Below are positions 1 through 6,546 of a stretch of 8,672 bases of DNA, one piece after another. The position numbers were made by a program, and so were the translations under genes. Below the pieces are notes generated by a model. That model had not been told where the DNA came from, ran no database searches, and saw nothing but the letters and a program-made list of their open reading frames with translations. Positions within the stretch are counted from its first letter, which is position 1. Each line of letters starts with the position of its first letter. The stretch is from Streptococcus sp. (GTDB lineage Bacteria > Bacillota > Bacilli > Lactobacillales > Streptococcaceae). The DNA lies in NCBI RefSeq assembly GCF_030825805.1, contig NZ_JAPJPF010000058.1, positions 1 to 8,672 on the forward strand. Direction: 5' to 3'.

Positions 1-284
1 AAGTCGTTGAAAATGGGAAAGTGGCGCAAAACTTGTTGGATGAAGTCAACATTACTCTCAACAAGAACTCTATCCCTTACGAAACTTTATCACCATTCAA
101 GACCAGTGGAATCCGTATCGGGGCAGCAGCCATCACCGCTCGTGGTTTTGGAGTAGAGGAAAGCCGTACAGTGGCTGAACTGATGATTAAAACCTTGAAA
201 AACGCAGAGAACCCAGCTGTATTAGAAGAGGTGCGGAACCAAGTCAAAGCCTTGACAGATGCCTTCCCACTTTACGAGGGCTAA
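1..284 (+). CDS. glyA: Serine hydroxymethyltransferase, C-terminal part (5' end outside window)
   Basis: This is the last 94 or so codons of glyA; the reading frame is open from base 3 and stops with TAA at 282-284. The enzyme is a cytosolic PLP protein that interconverts serine and glycine while loading tetrahydrofolate with a one-carbon unit. The visible part is the small C-terminal domain: the [16 protein letters not shown] segment (about bases 108-155) is the conserved SHMT stretch whose Arg contacts the substrate carboxylate, followed by the helical tail ending in FPLYEG. The GTG at base 21 is only an internal valine. The next gene starts 8 bases after the stop, so glyA is read together with the two genes downstream, an order I associate with pneumococcus and relatives. 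Nothing in the visible part suggests damage. Confidence 0.95.
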   Translation, partial: VVENGKVAQNLLDEVNITLNKNSIPYETLSPFKTSGIRIGAAAITARGFGVEESRTVAELMIKTLKNAENPAVLEEVRNQVKALTDAFPLYEG

Positions 285-292
285 ACCATCTT

Positions 293-1267
293 ATGGATAT
301 TTACGTAAAAAAAGCCATCATTCATCAATTTAGCCCAGATGATACCGATCTTTATCTAGCAGACAAATTCCTGAATATCACCCCAAAAATTGAGGAATAC
401 TTGCGCAAAAAGATTGAGCGGGTCTATTCCGATGAGGCGAAGACCGGCATTTTTGAGGAAGACAATCCATTCCTTAAGATGATAACGGATGATCTCCTAG
501 AAACTTCAGTAGCCTTAGCCAATCGCTGGAAAGAAGAATTTGTCGTCTCTGATAATCAAAAGACCAACGATTTGGTGTTTATCCAATTCTCAAAAGAAGG
601 GGTGGATCATTTTGCCTTTCTTCGGATTGCCTTACGGGAAACCTTGACCCATCTTGGAGGAGAAGTAGATAACCCAATCAAGCTAACGCAAAACAATCTA
701 CCTGGCTTTGGAACGGGGGCCGATGAAGCCTTGGTCATCAATCTTCAAAGTCGCAAGTACCATTTGATCGAAAAACGAATCAAGTTCAATGGGGCTTTCT
801 TGAACTATTTCTCTGAGAATCTCCTCCAGGAACAACCTAAGATTTCACCTAAAAAATCGATCAAAGAAATCGAAAAAACAGCCCAACGGATTGCTGAGAA
901 CTTCCAACAAGATGATTTTCAGTTCCAATCCAAGGTCAAATCAGCAATTTTCAACCAACTGGAAGAAGAGAATGAATTGTCACCTGAAAAGTTAGCCAAT
1001 GATTTGTTCGATAACAACTTAACGGCTCGACTCAGTTTTGTCGATCAGGTGAAAGAGACTATTCCAGATCCTGTTCGCTTCGATGAGATTGATGCCAGCC
1101 GCCAATTGAAGAAATTTGAAAACCAAAAACTTTCCCTTTCAAACGGAATTGAGCTTTTGGTCCCTAACCATGTTTACGAAGATGCTGAATCGGTAGAGTT
1201 CATTCAGAATGAAAATGGGACTTACTCGATCCTCATCAAGAATATAGAGGACATTCAGAATAAATAA
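293..1267 (+). CDS. Nucleoid-associated protein, YejK/NdpA (NA37) family
   Basis: This 324-residue protein matches the YejK/NdpA (37-kDa nucleoid-associated) family in length and layout; E. coli YejK is about 335 residues. The family is associated with nucleoid DNA, but its exact role in streptococci is not established. The N-terminus ([23 protein letters not shown]) is typical, with a middle segment [18 protein letters not shown] around residues 106-123 and a Lys/Glu-rich C-terminal half. There is no signal peptide or membrane segment, so it should be cytoplasmic. The start ATG is 8 bases after the glyA stop; a GAGGG at 276-280 inside glyA can serve as SD, with a rather long 12-base spacing. 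Its TAA overlaps the next start as TAATG. Family recognition is by eye, from overall pattern. Confidence 0.82.
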   Translation: MDIYVKKAIIHQFSPDDTDLYLADKFLNITPKIEEYLRKKIERVYSDEAKTGIFEEDNPFLKMITDDLLETSVALANRWKEEFVVSDNQKTNDLVFIQFSKEGVDHFAFLRIALRETLTHLGGEVDNPIKLTQNNLPGFGTGADEALVINLQSRKYHLIEKRIKFNGAFLNYFSENLLQEQPKISPKKSIKEIEKTAQRIAENFQQDDFQFQSKVKSAIFNQLEEENELSPEKLANDLFDNNLTARLSFVDQVKETIPDPVRFDEIDASRQLKKFENQKLSLSNGIELLVPNHVYEDAESVEFIQNENGTYSILIKNIEDIQNK

Positions 1268-1869
1268 TGATGAAACGAATAATAAAAATTTTCTTTTGCC
1301 TCTTGCTCGTCTTTTTCATATTCAAGGGTTATCAAATACACCGGGATGTCAAACAGGTCATGACTTATCGTACCTTAGTGCGTGAAGTACTGGCTGAGGA
1401 AGATACTGGTACGAATGAAGATCTGATCCTTGCTATGATTTATACAGAGACCAAGGGCAAGGAAGATGATGTCATGCAGGCCAGTGAAAGTGCAACAGGC
1501 CAGACAAATTCTATCACCAATAACAAAGAAAGTATCCGGCAAGGGATTCAAACCCTCTCTGAGAATCTGCGAAAAGCAAAGGAGAAGGGAGTCGATCCCT
1601 GGACAGCTGTTCAGGCTTATAATTTCGGACAGGATTACATTGAATATGTAGAAAAAAATGGCGGGAAAAACAGTCTTGAATTAGCTCGTAAATACTCAAA
1701 AGAAGTGGTTGCACCGAGTCTTGGTAATGTCACAGGGAAGACCTATATTTATCTCCATCCTATTTCATTTTTACATGGCTCAGAGCTCTACGTTAATGGG
1801 GGAAATTATTATTATTCACGTCTCGTTGAAATGAATCAGTTCATCATGAAACTATTTTCCTGGTTCTAA
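1267..1869 (+). CDS. pmp23: Membrane-anchored lysozyme-like cell-wall hydrolase, Pmp23 type
   Basis: The 200-residue protein (about 23 kDa) has a basic start, one hydrophobic segment at about residues 4-21 and an extracellular lysozyme-like domain (the Lysozyme_like family, as in the muramidase half of CwlT). Signature pieces are [11 protein letters not shown] with the probable catalytic Glu61, DVMQASES (68-75), the ESIRQGI helix (88-94) and AYNFG (117-121). There is no lipobox around Cys11, so the segment is probably an uncleaved anchor. Length, single anchor and position behind glyA fit pneumococcal Pmp23, a peptidoglycan hydrolase linked to septum formation; the orthology is inferred. The start overlaps the previous stop as TAATG, and the nearest SD-like GAGG is 16 bases away, so translation is probably coupled. 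A strong terminator follows, making this the last gene of the glyA operon. Confidence 0.85.
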   Translation: MMKRIIKIFFCLLLVFFIFKGYQIHRDVKQVMTYRTLVREVLAEEDTGTNEDLILAMIYTETKGKEDDVMQASESATGQTNSITNNKESIRQGIQTLSENLRKAKEKGVDPWTAVQAYNFGQDYIEYVEKNGGKNSLELARKYSKEVVAPSLGNVTGKTYIYLHPISFLHGSELYVNGGNYYYSRLVEMNQFIMKLFSWF

Positions 1870-1885
1870 TACAAGCAGTCGCTCT

Positions 1886-1912
1886 AAACAAGGGAAGAAT
1901 CCCTTGTTTTTT
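1886..1912 (+). terminator. Rho-independent terminator of the glyA operon
   Basis: A perfect 10-bp stem pairs 1886-1895 (AAACAAGGGA) with 1900-1909 (TCCCTTGTTT) around the 4-base loop AGAA, and runs into a T tract at 1907-1912. It lies 17 bases after the stop of the lysozyme-like gene. Confidence 0.9.
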
Positions 1913-1983
1913 ATGGAGCAAACTGCCATCTGTTTTTAAAGGAGCTGTAAGTCAGTCTTAAGATAAAAAGGATAAACTAGTTG

Positions 1984-2015
1984 GGAGGCAAAGGGATAAA
2001 ACCTGCTTCCTTTTT
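1984..2015 (+). terminator. Possible second, weaker terminator hairpin
   Basis: GGAGGC (1984-1989) pairs with GCTTCC (2005-2010) through one G-T wobble, continued by AGG (1992-1994) with CCT (2002-2004) after a 2-base bulge. Five Ts follow at 2011-2015. It would insulate the DUF1002 gene from upstream transcription, but the stem is imperfect and the call is tentative. Confidence 0.4.
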
Positions 2016-2041
2016 ATTGTCCAAAAGAGGTTTAGTATGAT
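2013..2041 (+). promoter_or_regulatory. Likely promoter of the DUF1002 gene
   Basis: A good -10 box TATGAT lies at 2036-2041, about 21 bases before the start codon. The position 17 bases upstream (TTTATT, 2013-2018) is a poor -35; TTGTCC at 2017-2022 is a better hexamer but the spacing would be only 13. The -10 is the supported part. Confidence 0.5.
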
Positions 2042-2062
2042 AGAAGTAGTTATGGAGAAGGT

Positions 2063-3077
2063 ATGAAGCCATTCAGGAAATTTATTGGAATCTTAATCGT
2101 AAGCTGCTTAGCCCTCCTTGCAAGCTCTTCAACAGTTTTTGCAAACTCAACCATTCAAAAAGTCATTGATCAAAAATATAGCCAAGCTGACTATGTCATT
2201 GGCTCATCATTGGATGAATTTGAAGTAGAACAGACCCTCGGTCTCTTGATGTATAACGAGGAAAATGAGAAGGAATGGAAAATCATGAATCCTTCTGCTT
2301 ATACAAGTTTTACTATTGATGAGAATGGAGATCATTATTCCTCCGTTAAACTGCAGAAACAAGCCAAGAAAGCGCCCGTTAGCGTGCACATTGTCACTCC
2401 TCAAAATATAACAGAAGTAACAGCGGATATGCATCGCAATGCACTGACCACTCTTGGGCTAGAAACACGCCGACATCACGATTGCATCTCCAACAGTAGC
2501 ATCAGGCCTGAGTGCCCTTGCAGCGGTCGCATACTCCCTTGAGCAAAATGGTAGCACCATATCTGATGAAAACAAAACACTTGCTCAGGAAGAATTATCC
2601 CTGCTTGCAACCATCTATAAAGAGAGTGCCCGTAAAAAAGGCTTCCATGAAGATAAGCTCAATGTAGCTGTCATCGATCTTAAAATCGCAGCTCTAACAG
2701 GAAGCAATCAAGACAAAAAGCTCGAGAAGAAAGATTTCCAAAAGCTGGTAAAAAAGATTCTGGAAACTTATCAATTAGAGGGTGCTATAACGAATGAACA
2801 AACCAAACAATTAGTTGATTTTGCTAGCAAGCTTTCTAATAGTCAGCTAAGCTCTGATAAAAACCTTGTCAAGTCCCTCAAAGCTCTAAAACAGGATATC
2901 ATTGAGAAAGCAGGAGATAGCTTTAATACGATTGATACCAAGCTCAATACAGAAACACTACTGAAAGAAACCAACAAGCTTCCTTTGTACCTTATGATTG
3001 GACTGGGAGTCCTGATGCTCCTTGCAATCGGATTAATAGTTTTTCGTTTTCATACTAAACAAATCAAGAGGAAATAA
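2063..3077 (+). pseudogene. DUF1002-family secreted/membrane-anchored protein, broken by a one-base frameshift
   Basis: The first frame (2063-2542) gives 159 residues: a signal peptide with likely cut after VFA (residue 27), then VIGSSLDEFEVEQTLGLL, a YTSFTID segment and VHIVTPQNITEV, all typical of DUF1002 proteins of unknown function. From 2466 the homology moves to another frame (HADITIASPTVASGLSALA onward), which stays open to TAA at 3075-3077 and ends in a membrane segment followed by the basic tail HTKQIKRK. Removing one A from 2463-2465 joins both parts into 337 residues (134 + 203), a protein exported and held in the membrane by its C-terminus. As read, the product loses its second half and gains about 25 junk residues. 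The second part has no usable start or SD. GGAG at 2054-2057 with 5-base spacing supports the ATG at 2063. A sequencing error is the alternative. Confidence 0.85.
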
Positions 3078-3098
3078 ACTATAAAAAAACCAATGCTA

Positions 3099-3187
3099 GA
3101 TGATTTCAGTTCAAATACGAAGTATTTTAGAAACTTTCCTTAAGTGAGTGAGGAGGTTAGCTGAAATTATCCAGTGGATGATTTCAG
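3099..3187. repeat. Direct repeat GATGATTTCAG, two copies with a complementary arm between
   Basis: The identical 11-mer occurs at 3099-3109 and 3177-3187. Between them, CTGAAATTATC at 3161-3171 is complementary to either copy apart from one G-T wobble, so two alternative foldings are possible. Confidence 0.6.
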
Positions 3188-3188
3188 C
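3160..3188. other. Strong hairpin without T tract
   Basis: GCTGAAATTATCC (3160-3172) pairs with GGATGATTTCAGC (3176-3188): 13 bp with one G-T wobble and a 3-base loop AGT. No T run follows on either side, so it is not an ordinary terminator. It may be an RNA structure in the 3' region of the DUF1002 transcript or the remnant of a small repeat. Confidence 0.55.
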
Positions 3189-3346
3189 AATCCAGGAAGT
3201 TCCATGACTAAGTTTTGAATCATACTGTTTCAAGCACTTTTCTCACTGAGAAAATTTCAAAATTGCTCGTATAATTTTAACAACAAGTAATCATCATTAT
3301 TGATTCAAAGAGATTATTTTATGTAAGATAAGATTAGTGTGCATAC

Positions 3347-3378
3347 ATTAAAAAGCCATCGAATGATGGCTTTTTAAT
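3347..3378. terminator. Bidirectional terminator between the DUF1002 gene and the small minus-strand gene
   Basis: ATTAAAAAGCCATC (3347-3360) and GATGGCTTTTTAAT (3365-3378) form a perfect 14-bp stem with loop GAAT. The A and T runs at the stem base give a U tract for both strands. On the minus strand the TAA of the small gene (3374-3376) lies inside the stem, so it is that gene's terminator. On the plus strand it is the first good terminator after the DUF1002 gene. Confidence 0.88.
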
Positions 3379-3679
3379 CTGTTACTTCGATTGAGAGATA
3401 AGTAATACCTAAGATTTTTCCGAAAATACCTAGAAGTGTTTTCATAGCTGAAGCTTTAATAATAGCTGTTTGACCAGCTTTTACGATCACTTCCTTAGAA
3501 CGAGTGAAGGCTCCTCTTTGATCTACGTAAACCTTAACCATATCAAGCCCTTCAGGAAGCGGAAGTGTAACGGTTTCGTCTTTGCTTAAGTTGGCAACAC
3601 ATTCTCCATTGATATAAACGTTTACCTTCATTAATACACCTACAAGGCCAGTTTGACGCGAAACTGTAATTTTAGACAT
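3374..3679 (-). CDS. Small orphan protein, unknown function, predicted beta-rich
   Basis: The 101-residue protein starts MSKITVSRQTG and has the pattern of small beta-sandwich proteins: VNVYINGECVANLSKDETVTLPLPEG at about 18-44, a KVYVDQRG strand (49-56) and EVIVKAGQTAIIKAS (63-77), ending in a hydrophobic segment AMKTLLGIFGKILGITYLSIEV. I recall similar short proteins with a 'nVyIdG...G.ktl.l..G' rhythm, but cannot name a family or function. No signal peptide is visible. The gene is well supported: AGGAGA at 3685-3690 is a good SD, a promoter with 17-base spacing and extended -10 lies upstream, and a perfect terminator overlaps the stop. It stands alone, downstream of guaA but separated from it by the guaA terminator. 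Confidence 0.85.
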   Translation of the reverse strand: MSKITVSRQTGLVGVLMKVNVYINGECVANLSKDETVTLPLPEGLDMVKVYVDQRGAFTRSKEVIVKAGQTAIIKASAMKTLLGIFGKILGITYLSIEVTD

Positions 3680-3700
3680 TTGATTCTCCTAACTTTATGA

Positions 3701-3720
3701 ATTCCTTACTCAAAAGGAAT
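3701..3720 (-). promoter_or_regulatory. Leader hairpin upstream of the small minus-strand gene
   Basis: ATTCCTT (3701-3707) and AAGGAAT (3714-3720) form a 7-bp inverted repeat with a 6-base spacer. It sits between the predicted start of transcription (near 3726) and the SD (3685-3690), so it could be an RNA stem or an operator. Function is a guess. Confidence 0.4.
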
Positions 3721-3732
3721 AGATTTAAAACT

Positions 3733-3761
3733 ATCATAACATAAGTACGAGCTTCATACAA
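3733..3761 (-). promoter_or_regulatory. Promoter of the small minus-strand gene
   Basis: On the minus strand, -35 TTGTAT (3756-3761) and -10 TATGAT (3733-3738) are exactly 17 bases apart, and a TG one base upstream of the -10 makes it an extended -10. The expected leader is about 47 bases. Confidence 0.75.
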
Positions 3762-3937
3762 GAACCTGTTTCATTCTAAATTATTTAATATTAATCTAAC
3801 ACCCAAATAGAGTTCACAAGTTCCGTCTATATTTTCTATGTTTTTTGAATTAGGAAATTTTGCTCCTTGATATAGACTGCCTGGAACTGGTCTAGAGGTA
3901 GAGGTTATTTTGATTATAAATGCTGTCTTACATATAT
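3762..3937. other. Gene-free stretch between guaA terminator and small-gene promoter
   Basis: Together with flanking signals this makes a 307-base gap without a gene (3680-3986). A 64-codon minus-strand frame (3771-3965) runs through it, but its start lies in the guaA terminator and it has no SD. Two sequences resembling HutC-family operators are at 3867-3879 and 3886-3896; see findings. Nothing else is recognisable. Confidence 0.5.
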
Positions 3938-3970
3938 AAAAAAACGCTGAAATCAATGATTTCAAGCGTT
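3938..3970 (-). terminator. guaA: Rho-independent terminator of guaA
   Basis: Read on the minus strand, the stem pairs 3958-3970 with 3943-3954 (AACGCT/AGCGTT plus GAAATC/GATTTC, one bulged A, 3-base loop) and runs into seven Ts (3938-3944). It starts 16 bases after the guaA stop. Confidence 0.9.
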
Positions 3971-3986
3971 ATTTTATCAAGTCATT

Positions 3987-5552
3987 TTATTCCCACTCAA
4001 CGGTTGCAGGTGGTTTACTTGTGATATCGTAGACAATACGGTTAACGTGGTCAACTTCGTTTACGATACGAACTGAGATTTTTTGGAGAACTTCCCAAGG
4101 AATCTTGGCAAAGTCAGCTGTCATTCCATCGATAGAAGTGATAGCACGGATGGCAATGGTATAGTCATAAGTACGACCATCTCCCATAACACCTACGGAA
4201 CGAACGCCAGTGTTAACAGTGAAGTATTGCCAGATATCGCGGTCAAGACCTGCTTTGGCAATTTCTTCACGAAGGATCGCATCGGATTCACGAACAGTTT
4301 CAAGTTTCTCTTCCGTGATTTCACCCATGACACGGATCGCAAGACCTGGTCCTGGGAATGGTTGGCGCCATACGATGTGGTCTGGCATACCAAGTTCGGT
4401 ACCAAGAGTACGAACTTCATCCTTGTAAAGAGTGTTAAGGGGTTCGATGAGTTCAAACTGCATGTCTTCTGGAAGTCCACCCACGTTGTGGTGAGACTTG
4501 ATGGTTTGAGCAGTATCCGTACCTGACTCGATGACGTCTGTATAGAGTGTTCCTTGAGCAAGGAATTTCACGTCTGTTAGTTTGCTTGCTTCATCATCAA
4601 AGACATAGACAAACTCGTTACCGATAATCTTCCGTTTTTGTTCAGGATCAGATACACCTGCCAACTTGTCCAAGAAACGTTTGGCAGCGTCTGCTTTGAC
4701 AATGTTCAAACCAAACTTACCACCAAGCATATCCATGACTTGGTCAGCTTCTCCTTTACGAAGAAGACCGTGGTCTACAAAGATACAGATCAATTGATCT
4801 CCGATAGCTTTTTGAAGGAGAACTCCAACGACAGAAGAATCAACCCCACCTGAAAGACCAAGGAGAACACGTTTGTCTCCAACTTTTTCACGGATTTGTT
4901 TGATTTGCATCTCGATAAAGTTATCCATGGTCCAGTCACCTTTGGCACCACAGATATTCAAGGCAAAGTTGCGAAGGATATCATATCCGTGTACTGAGTG
5001 GCGAACTTCAGGGTGGAATTGGATACCATAGATTTTCTTGTCAGGATTCTCAATCGAAGCATACGGACAGTCAACAGAAGTACCTGTACGGACAAAGTCA
5101 GCAGGGATTTCTGTTACAGCATCACCGTGGCTCATCAAGACCAACTGTTTATCAGGTGTTCCCTCAAAGAGGGCAGAAGATTCAGCTAAGTTTAGCTCAG
5201 ATTGACCATATTCACGGTTACCGGCATCTCCTGCAGGTACAACCTTTCCTCCAAGCTTGTGAGTCAATAGTTGCATTCCATAACAGATCCCAAGAATTGG
5301 AATGCCAAGTTCAAAAATTTCAGGATCAATATCGAAAGATCCTTCTTCATACACTGAGTTTGGTCCGCCTGAAAGAACGATCCCAACTGGATTGATTTCA
5401 CGCACTTCAGCTGCAGTAATCTTGTGACTCTTCAATTCTGAAAAGACACCGATCTCACGAATACGACGAGAGATGAGCTGATTGTACTGGCTACCGTAGT
5501 CAAGCACGATGATTTTTTCAACATCATGCAAATCAGTTGATAGGTTTGTCAT
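3987..5552 (-). CDS. guaA: GMP synthase (glutamine-hydrolysing)
   Basis: Full-length 521-residue GuaA, the cytosolic enzyme that turns XMP into GMP using ATP and the amide of glutamine, the last step of GMP synthesis. The class I glutamine amidotransferase domain (about 12-200) shows LDYGSQY, the nucleophile Cys90 in GICYGMQ, and His179 and Glu181 in FHPEV. The ATP-pyrophosphatase domain has its P-loop SGGVDSS at 233-239, followed by the C-terminal dimerisation domain ending in the conserved PPATVEWE. All catalytic residues are present. The ATG at 5550-5552 has a good SD (GAAGGGG, 5558-5564) and its own promoter and terminator, so the gene is monocistronic. I see no guanine riboswitch: the leader is only about 28 bases long. 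It is divergent from the GntR-type regulator gene; whether that protein controls it is unknown. Confidence 0.98.
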   Translation of the reverse strand: MTNLSTDLHDVEKIIVLDYGSQYNQLISRRIREIGVFSELKSHKITAAEVREINPVGIVLSGGPNSVYEEGSFDIDPEIFELGIPILGICYGMQLLTHKLGGKVVPAGDAGNREYGQSELNLAESSALFEGTPDKQLVLMSHGDAVTEIPADFVRTGTSVDCPYASIENPDKKIYGIQFHPEVRHSVHGYDILRNFALNICGAKGDWTMDNFIEMQIKQIREKVGDKRVLLGLSGGVDSSVVGVLLQKAIGDQLICIFVDHGLLRKGEADQVMDMLGGKFGLNIVKADAAKRFLDKLAGVSDPEQKRKIIGNEFVYVFDDEASKLTDVKFLAQGTLYTDVIESGTDTAQTIKSHHNVGGLPEDMQFELIEPLNTLYKDEVRTLGTELGMPDHIVWRQPFPGPGLAIRVMGEITEEKLETVRESDAILREEIAKAGLDRDIWQYFTVNTGVRSVGVMGDGRTYDYTIAIRAITSIDGMTADFAKIPWEVLQKISVRIVNEVDHVNRIVYDITSKPPATVEWE

Positions 5553-5586
5553 CTTTTCCCCTTCTTCTAGAAAATTCTTTTCCTCT

Positions 5587-5616
5587 ATTCTAACACAAAA
5601 GCCCCTTCATTACCAA
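5587..5616 (-). promoter_or_regulatory. guaA: guaA promoter
   Basis: On the minus strand, -35 TTGGTA (5611-5616) and -10 TAGAAT (5587-5592) are 18 bases apart, with TG one base before the -10 (extended -10). Transcription should begin near 5580, about 28 bases before the start codon. Confidence 0.7.
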
Positions 5617-5632
5617 TCAAGACTGACTATGA

Positions 5633-5661
5633 TTGAAGATTTAACAAAATTGCGCTACAAT
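5633..5661 (+). promoter_or_regulatory. gntR promoter
   Basis: TTGAAG (5633-5638) and TACAAT (5656-5661) are separated by exactly 17 bases and lie about 30 bases before the gntR start. Its -35 is 16 bases from the -35 of guaA, so the two promoters are back to back. Confidence 0.7.
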
Positions 5662-5662
5662 A

Positions 5663-5672
5663 GGTTATAACA
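5663..5672. promoter_or_regulatory. Candidate GntR-type operator over the gntR transcription start
   Basis: GTTATAAC at 5664-5671 is a perfect 8-bp palindrome of the GT-N4-AC kind bound by GntR-family proteins. It lies just after the -10 box, where a bound repressor would block transcription. The centre is AT rather than the TA typical of HutC-type sites, so the call is tentative. Confidence 0.35.
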
Positions 5673-5690
5673 CACAGAAAGAGTAGCAAG

Positions 5691-6389
5691 ATGATTCCAG
5701 CTTACATACAAATTCACGATCAAATTAAAGCCGAAATTGACCAGAAAATCTGGAAAATTGGACAGCGCCTCCCTAGTGAGCGGGACTTGGCTGAGAAGTT
5801 CCAGGTTAGTCGGATGACCCTCCGTCAAGCTATTACACTCTTGGTAGAAGAAGGAGTACTGGAGCGCCGTGTTGGTAGTGGTACCTTTGTCGCTAGCACG
5901 CGCGTCCAGGAAAAGATGCGGGGGACAACTAGTTTTACTGAAATCATGAAGGCACAGGGGAAGATCCCTTCGACACAGGTTATTTCCTACAAACGTACCA
6001 TTCCTAGCCTTCAAGAAGTAGATAAGCTTGGTATCGACAAGACCGAAACAATTGTTCGAATGGAACGGGTTCGTTATGCGGATGGTATACCAGTCGTTTA
6101 TGAAGTTACCTCCATCCCAGAGAAATTTATCAAGAACTTCAAGAAAGAAGAAGTAACCAGTCATTTCTTCCAAACCTTGGAAAAGCACGGCTATCGAATT
6201 GGCAAATCTCAACAAACCATCTATGCACGATTAGCCAAAGAGAAGATTGCTGAATATTTAGAAATCCCCAAAGGACAGGCCATCCTTGGATTGACTCAAA
6301 TCTCATATTTTGATAATGGTGTCGCTTTTGAGTATGTAAAGAGCCAATATGTTGGAGAACGCTTTGAGTTTTACTTAGAAAATAATTAG
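5691..6389 (+). CDS. GntR-family (HutC/UTRA type) transcription regulator, NagR/YvoA-like
   Basis: This 232-residue DNA-binding regulator has an N-terminal winged helix (about 2-68) with the family's LPSERDLA (27-34), SRMTLRQA recognition helix (40-47) and GSGTFV wing (62-67), then a UTRA effector-binding domain (about 80-226) containing GTTSFTEIMKAQGKIP and AFEYVKSQYVGERFEF. The whole length lines up by eye with B. subtilis YvoA/NagR, the sensor of phosphorylated amino sugars, so control of GlcNAc or glucosamine genes is the best guess; no such genes are in the window and the assignment is inferred. The ATG at 5691 is preceded only by a weak SD (AGAAAGAG, 5676-5683). The gene is divergent from guaA, with its own promoter and a possible autoregulatory palindrome. 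Confidence 0.9.
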   Translation: MIPAYIQIHDQIKAEIDQKIWKIGQRLPSERDLAEKFQVSRMTLRQAITLLVEEGVLERRVGSGTFVASTRVQEKMRGTTSFTEIMKAQGKIPSTQVISYKRTIPSLQEVDKLGIDKTETIVRMERVRYADGIPVVYEVTSIPEKFIKNFKKEEVTSHFFQTLEKHGYRIGKSQQTIYARLAKEKIAEYLEIPKGQAILGLTQISYFDNGVAFEYVKSQYVGERFEFYLENN

Positions 6390-6391
6390 AT

Positions 6392-6413
6392 TTACATAAT
6401 TTATATTACGTAA
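6392..6413. repeat. AT-rich imperfect inverted repeat after gntR
   Basis: TTACATAAT (6392-6400) and ATTACGTAA (6405-6413) form a 9-bp inverted repeat with one mismatch and a 4-base spacer, directly after the gntR stop. It has no T tract, so it is not a terminator. Confidence 0.4.
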
Positions 6414-6505
6414 TTCACAGGAGTCTTTCGCTAGTAAACATCAATCTTGTTTTAAATCATTTGAAATCGGACCTCCTTGTTTCTTATGAGACAAAATAGG
6501 TAAGT

Positions 6506-6531
6506 CCCGCTAGTCTTTGGCGGGCTTTTTT
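6506..6531 (+). terminator. Terminator after gntR, abutting the ylxM promoter
   Basis: CCCGC (6506-6510) pairs with GCGGG (6520-6524), extended inward by a T-G and an A-T pair, with loop GTCTT and a six-T tract at 6526-6531. It ends the gntR transcript 117 bases past the stop codon. The last T is also the first base of the extended -10 element of ylxM. Confidence 0.82.
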
Positions 6532-6539
6532 GATATAAT
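6531..6539 (+). promoter_or_regulatory. Extended -10 promoter of the ylxM-ffh operon
   Basis: TGATATAAT (6531-6539) combines a consensus TATAAT with the TG of an extended -10. The -35 position (6511-6516, TAGTCT) is poor and lies in the terminator loop. The -10 ends only 7 bases before the ylxM ATG at 6547, so transcription would begin at or one base before the start codon. Confidence 0.72.
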
Positions 6540-6546
6540 GAAAGGT

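Larger units (their letters stand above)
3078..3346. other. Gene-free, AT-rich stretch with hairpins and a direct repeat
   Basis: No reading frame with a start and SD is visible on either strand. It holds an 11-base direct repeat GATGATTTCAG (3099-3109 and 3177-3187), a strong hairpin at 3160-3188 and a small one, TTTTCTC/GAGAAAA, at 3238-3254. TATAAT at 3270-3275 looks like a -10 box but has no good -35 or extended TG. I do not recognise a known streptococcal BOX or RUP element. Confidence 0.5.

Noticed and set aside
2459..2470. Programmed ribosomal frameshift in the DUF1002 gene
   Set aside because: No slippery heptamer, upstream SD-like stimulator or in-frame stop is visible at the site; mutation or sequence error is simpler.
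3771..3965. 64-codon minus-strand frame between guaA and the small gene
   Set aside because: Its start codon is inside the guaA terminator, no SD precedes it, and the sequence is not recognisable. A decayed gene cannot be excluded.
4083..4526. 147-codon plus-strand frame inside guaA
   Set aside because: guaA is unambiguous on the other strand over this entire stretch; this is an antisense shadow.
5553..5586. Guanine riboswitch before guaA
   Set aside because: The predicted leader is only about 28 bases long, far too short for a purine riboswitch and its switching stem.
5655..6215. 186-codon open frame on the minus strand opposite gntR
   Set aside because: It lies wholly against a clearly recognised GntR gene, has no SD, and its protein resembles no family. 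It is a shadow.
6517..6546. Longer N-terminus for ylxM from TTG 6517 or ATG 6538
   Set aside because: The extra codons cover the terminator stem and the -10 box, and known streptococcal YlxM proteins begin at [10 protein letters not shown].
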